This document shows, one piece after another, positions 62,003-64,000 of a stretch of DNA of 64,000 bases. Under the pieces are notes generated by a model, which worked only from the letters and a program-made list of their open reading frames with translations, did no database searches and was not told where the DNA came from. The stretch is from Terfezia claveryi (Eukaryota; Ascomycota; Pezizomycetes; Pezizales; Pezizaceae). Location: assembly GCA_015179025.1 (NCBI GenBank), contig WHUX01000053.1:124001-188000 (forward strand). Reading direction: 5' to 3'. The position numbers and the translations under genes were made by a program. How positions within the stretch are numbered: position 1 is the first letter of the stretch; the number at the start of each line of letters is the position of its first letter.

Positions 62003-62870
62003 TTTTGTGCGTCTGTAGGTCTCAGGTATATGGCTGCGTCACAACGTTGAGTTTTGCTATAGGGCGTCCGGAGCGTCAGACGCACCTGACGTAAAATCAA
62101 GTAGTTACTGACTTACCAAATTCTCTAAGCTCGGTGCTTCTACGTGAAACAATGGAGGAAAATCAGTGCAGGATTACCTGCTCTACTGGAAAACGGCAAA
62201 AGTTTTTACGAACAAGGTTTACGGGTTGGGCTCTTTGGGGACTGAAGAAATCCGTTGTCTCCGAGGGGAGTTGCGAGGTACCGAACGCTACAAAATAATT
62301 AACCTAGGTACGAGGCTACATGTATGCACACTGAGGGCTTCACTATCCACCAAGGTCTTTCTACATAGGCTTACTGAGGATAGAAAGGAGGATTCAAAAT
62401 CACAACTAGGAAAGTGAAACATAATTCATAACAATCCAGTTGGGCATTCGCCCGGAGGTACTTCCTCCGACGGAACTATTATTGATGTGTCCGAGATTCT
62501 TCTGGGATCCTATGATTCTCAGCTCACTCATCAACGACGTCCATCTTTAGTGAGCTCCTCAACTCCTGTGGTAACGGATAGACTTTTTCCGTGGGAAGTA
62601 TCAACTTGGCTTAGACTTCAATTTCCTTGCTGTCTCAGTGATGTCTTGTATCCCAACAATTTCGGAAAGATACCCTATATGGTAGTTTTCTATCCTGATC
62701 GAGCGCTCCAGGTCCCACTGAATTCGGACAGAGTTGCCCTTGTGTGCTTGACGTGGTTCCTTATAAGAATAGCCAGACCGGTACCTGGCTTATATTCACC
62801 TAACACTAGGCGATAACTTACATCATCCACAGAAAGATGGCTTGACCCAAGTCATCCGGTCAAGTTCGTA

Positions 62871-63212
62871 TAGAGAGGTTTCGCACCCTGGACAATGCAA
62901 CTTTAGTCACGCCACCTCCAACCCTGGTAGCGCTAGATGTCCGCCGAACTTCGAAGAGTTTTTACAACCCTGCCCGTCTTAACGGTGCCAGTACAGGATT
63001 TAGAGTAAGGAAAATTCTCACTTAACCGCATTCCGCCATTTGTTGTTGTTTTTAGCGTGGTAAACTAGAGATGTCCGGCAAAAAATATGCTATCGATGGC
63101 ATGTCTTTTGCCCGGCGGACATCTCACCCTGGTCCCATATCCTTGCTGCTCACATGATATGGTCGGGTTGCTGTGGATACAGTCCGCCAGGCCAGGGTGC
63201 GAAACCTCTCTA
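62871..63212. mobile_element. TA-flanked foldback element, 342 bp
   Basis: TA at 62871-62872 and 63211-63212 surrounds perfect 19-bp arms GAGAGGTTTCGCACCCTGG and their reverse complement. A second inner pair, GATGTCCGCCG near 62936 and CGGCGGACATC near 63114, makes the whole unit partly self-complementary. No coding capacity was seen. Confidence 0.8.
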
Positions 63213-63213
63213 T

Positions 63214-63907
63214 TACAGTCACAACTTGCTAAACCGGACTGCATAAATCCCCAGGATCCTGTCCGGTTTAGACTAGCGTCCGGTATAACAAAATTTTGCG
63301 GGCGGGGCAGTAAAATCTCAAATCAAAGGAAAGAAGCATATCGGAAGGCATACCTAGACATATTTCCAGTCTCGCTACAATAATAAGTAAGATCTATAAT
63401 GTTCTGACAGTGTTAGGAGGTCGCTAATAATATTATAGGATGGGCAATAAGCGGGCTTTCTCTCTGAGAAAGAAATATGAGATCTGTCAACCGCTTTTTC
63501 CAAAGCACGTATGTTTATGCTCTTGCTTTTCCGCACACTCCAACTCAACTCTCCATCCAAGCTTGGTTGATATATTAGTCAGGAACAAGAAGGACTTAAA
63601 TATTATCAGCAGAAGCATAAGGTTCAAGCATCACTTTCTCTACGAGAGGCTTGTGCCAACCAGACTAGCATCACTTAAGGACTTCCGGGTTCCAACTTCC
63701 TCTTCCTCAGGTACCCCGTCCGGTTCTGCTAATTAATTTTCTATGTATATATATTTTTTATTCTTGAGATTGCTTGTCCGGTCCGGTTTACTATTTGTCC
63801 GGTATAGCCAATAAAATTTTGCGCTGTAGTTCCAAAATCGCCAAAGCCCGTCCGTAATAGCAAGTTTTCCGGTTAAAGGCGTTCCGGTTTAGCAAGTTGT
63901 GACTGTA
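63214..63907. mobile_element. Pogo-like deletion derivative, copy B (perfect ends)
   Basis: TA at 63214-63215 and 63906-63907 flanks perfect 23-bp terminal repeats beginning CAGTCACAACTTGCTAAACC. Around 63440-63484 it encodes KRAFSLRKKYEICQ, like the start of a CENP-B/pogo DNA-binding domain (K-x-x-L-T-x-x-x-K-x-x-I), and then breaks down. It starts one base after the foldback element and is itself interrupted by a mini-insertion at 63628. Confidence 0.8.
63628..63676 (-). mobile_element. Mini-insertion with 9-bp duplication GCATCACTT inside pogo-like copy B
   Basis: GCATCACTT at 63628-63636 and 63668-63676 flank a 31-bp insert (63637-63667) that ends GTGCCAACCAGACTA. Copy A has a single uninterrupted GCATCACTT at 58632-58640, a direct unoccupied-site comparison. 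The variable part contains a small palindrome TCTCTACGAGA. Confidence 0.9.
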
Positions 63908-63934
63908 TCTTGTAGTCTGGTTGGCAATATCTCG
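63906..63934 (+). mobile_element. Mini-insertion next to the pogo-like copy B end
   Basis: TAGTCTGGTTGGCA at 63913-63926 is preceded by TATCTTG (63906-63912) and followed, after one base, by TATCTCG (63928-63934). The duplication is imperfect. Confidence 0.5.
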
Positions 63935-64000
63935 AGTTATTCACTAGCGTCGGTGGCCCTGCAATGTATCATCTAAACCTTTTGTAGCATAGATGCGCAC

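Larger units (their letters stand above)
56649..64000. other. Transposon graveyard
   Basis: About 7.3 kb without an intact gene. From left to right it holds a cluster of TAGTCTGG mini-insertions (57715-58320), a pogo-like deletion derivative, a gene-free 58.8-60.2 kb stretch, a short direct duplication with a mini-insertion, an inverted-repeat element, a 25-bp tandem repeat, and three TA-flanked inverted-repeat elements. The open frame 62487-62816 resembles nothing known to me. Confidence 0.6.

Noticed and set aside
62487..62816. 109-codon open frame in the right-hand repeat region
   Set aside because: No recognisable domain, no good start context, and it is surrounded by decayed elements.
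1..64000. CRISPR array, bacterial-type operon, rRNA or integron-like structure
   Set aside because: Spliceosomal introns and the gene set are clearly fungal nuclear; no regularly spaced direct repeats of CRISPR type occur.

Overview
The window is nuclear DNA of a filamentous ascomycete (Pezizomycotina). The signs are short spliceosomal introns of about 43-190 bp (GTRAGT-like donors, CTRAY branch sites, YAG acceptors), pyrimidine-rich promoters, and a fungal housekeeping gene set. Intron-rich genes lie in long gene-poor stretches full of decayed transposons. That would suit a Pezizomycete-type genome such as a truffle or morel, but the taxonomic guess is inference only. Exon-intron models below were built by hand and kept only where frame, splice signals and family conservation agree.

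Left part (1-31 kb): the C-terminal part of a Nup98-Nup96 nucleoporin gene enters from the left edge. It is followed by a CM1-motif coiled-coil protein, an unrecognised Ser-rich protein, a possible small zinc-binding protein, an 8-Cys GPI-type surface protein, a Pcl-type cyclin, the LYR protein Fmc1, a 10-exon serine carboxypeptidase carrying a one-base frameshift, and a pterin-4a-carbinolamine dehydratase-like protein. Large stretches between them (6.65-11.8, 14.7-20.6 and 21.7-25.6 kb) show no gene.

Middle part (31-57 kb): a repeat-rich stretch (31-38 kb) is followed by a compact block of cdc4 (F-box/WD40), a DRAP-type deaminase, hop1 (meiotic HORMA protein, 11 exons), blm10 (proteasome activator, 7 exons), and a fungal protein of unknown function. 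cdc4/deaminase and hop1/blm10 converge; deaminase/hop1 diverge. No pathway ties them together. hop1 (meiosis) and the proteolysis genes cdc4 and blm10 are simply neighbours.

Right part (57-64 kb): no intact gene. It is a graveyard of TA-flanked inverted-repeat elements, including two copies of an internally deleted pogo-like element with remnants of a CENP-B-type helix-turn-helix.

The most unusual observation is a dispersed family of ultra-short insertions. A fixed end, TAGTCTGGTTG(GCAC), and 0 to about 16 further bases are framed by target duplications that are typically 9 bp. At least ten copies occur in the window. Two can be compared with related sequence that lacks the insertion.
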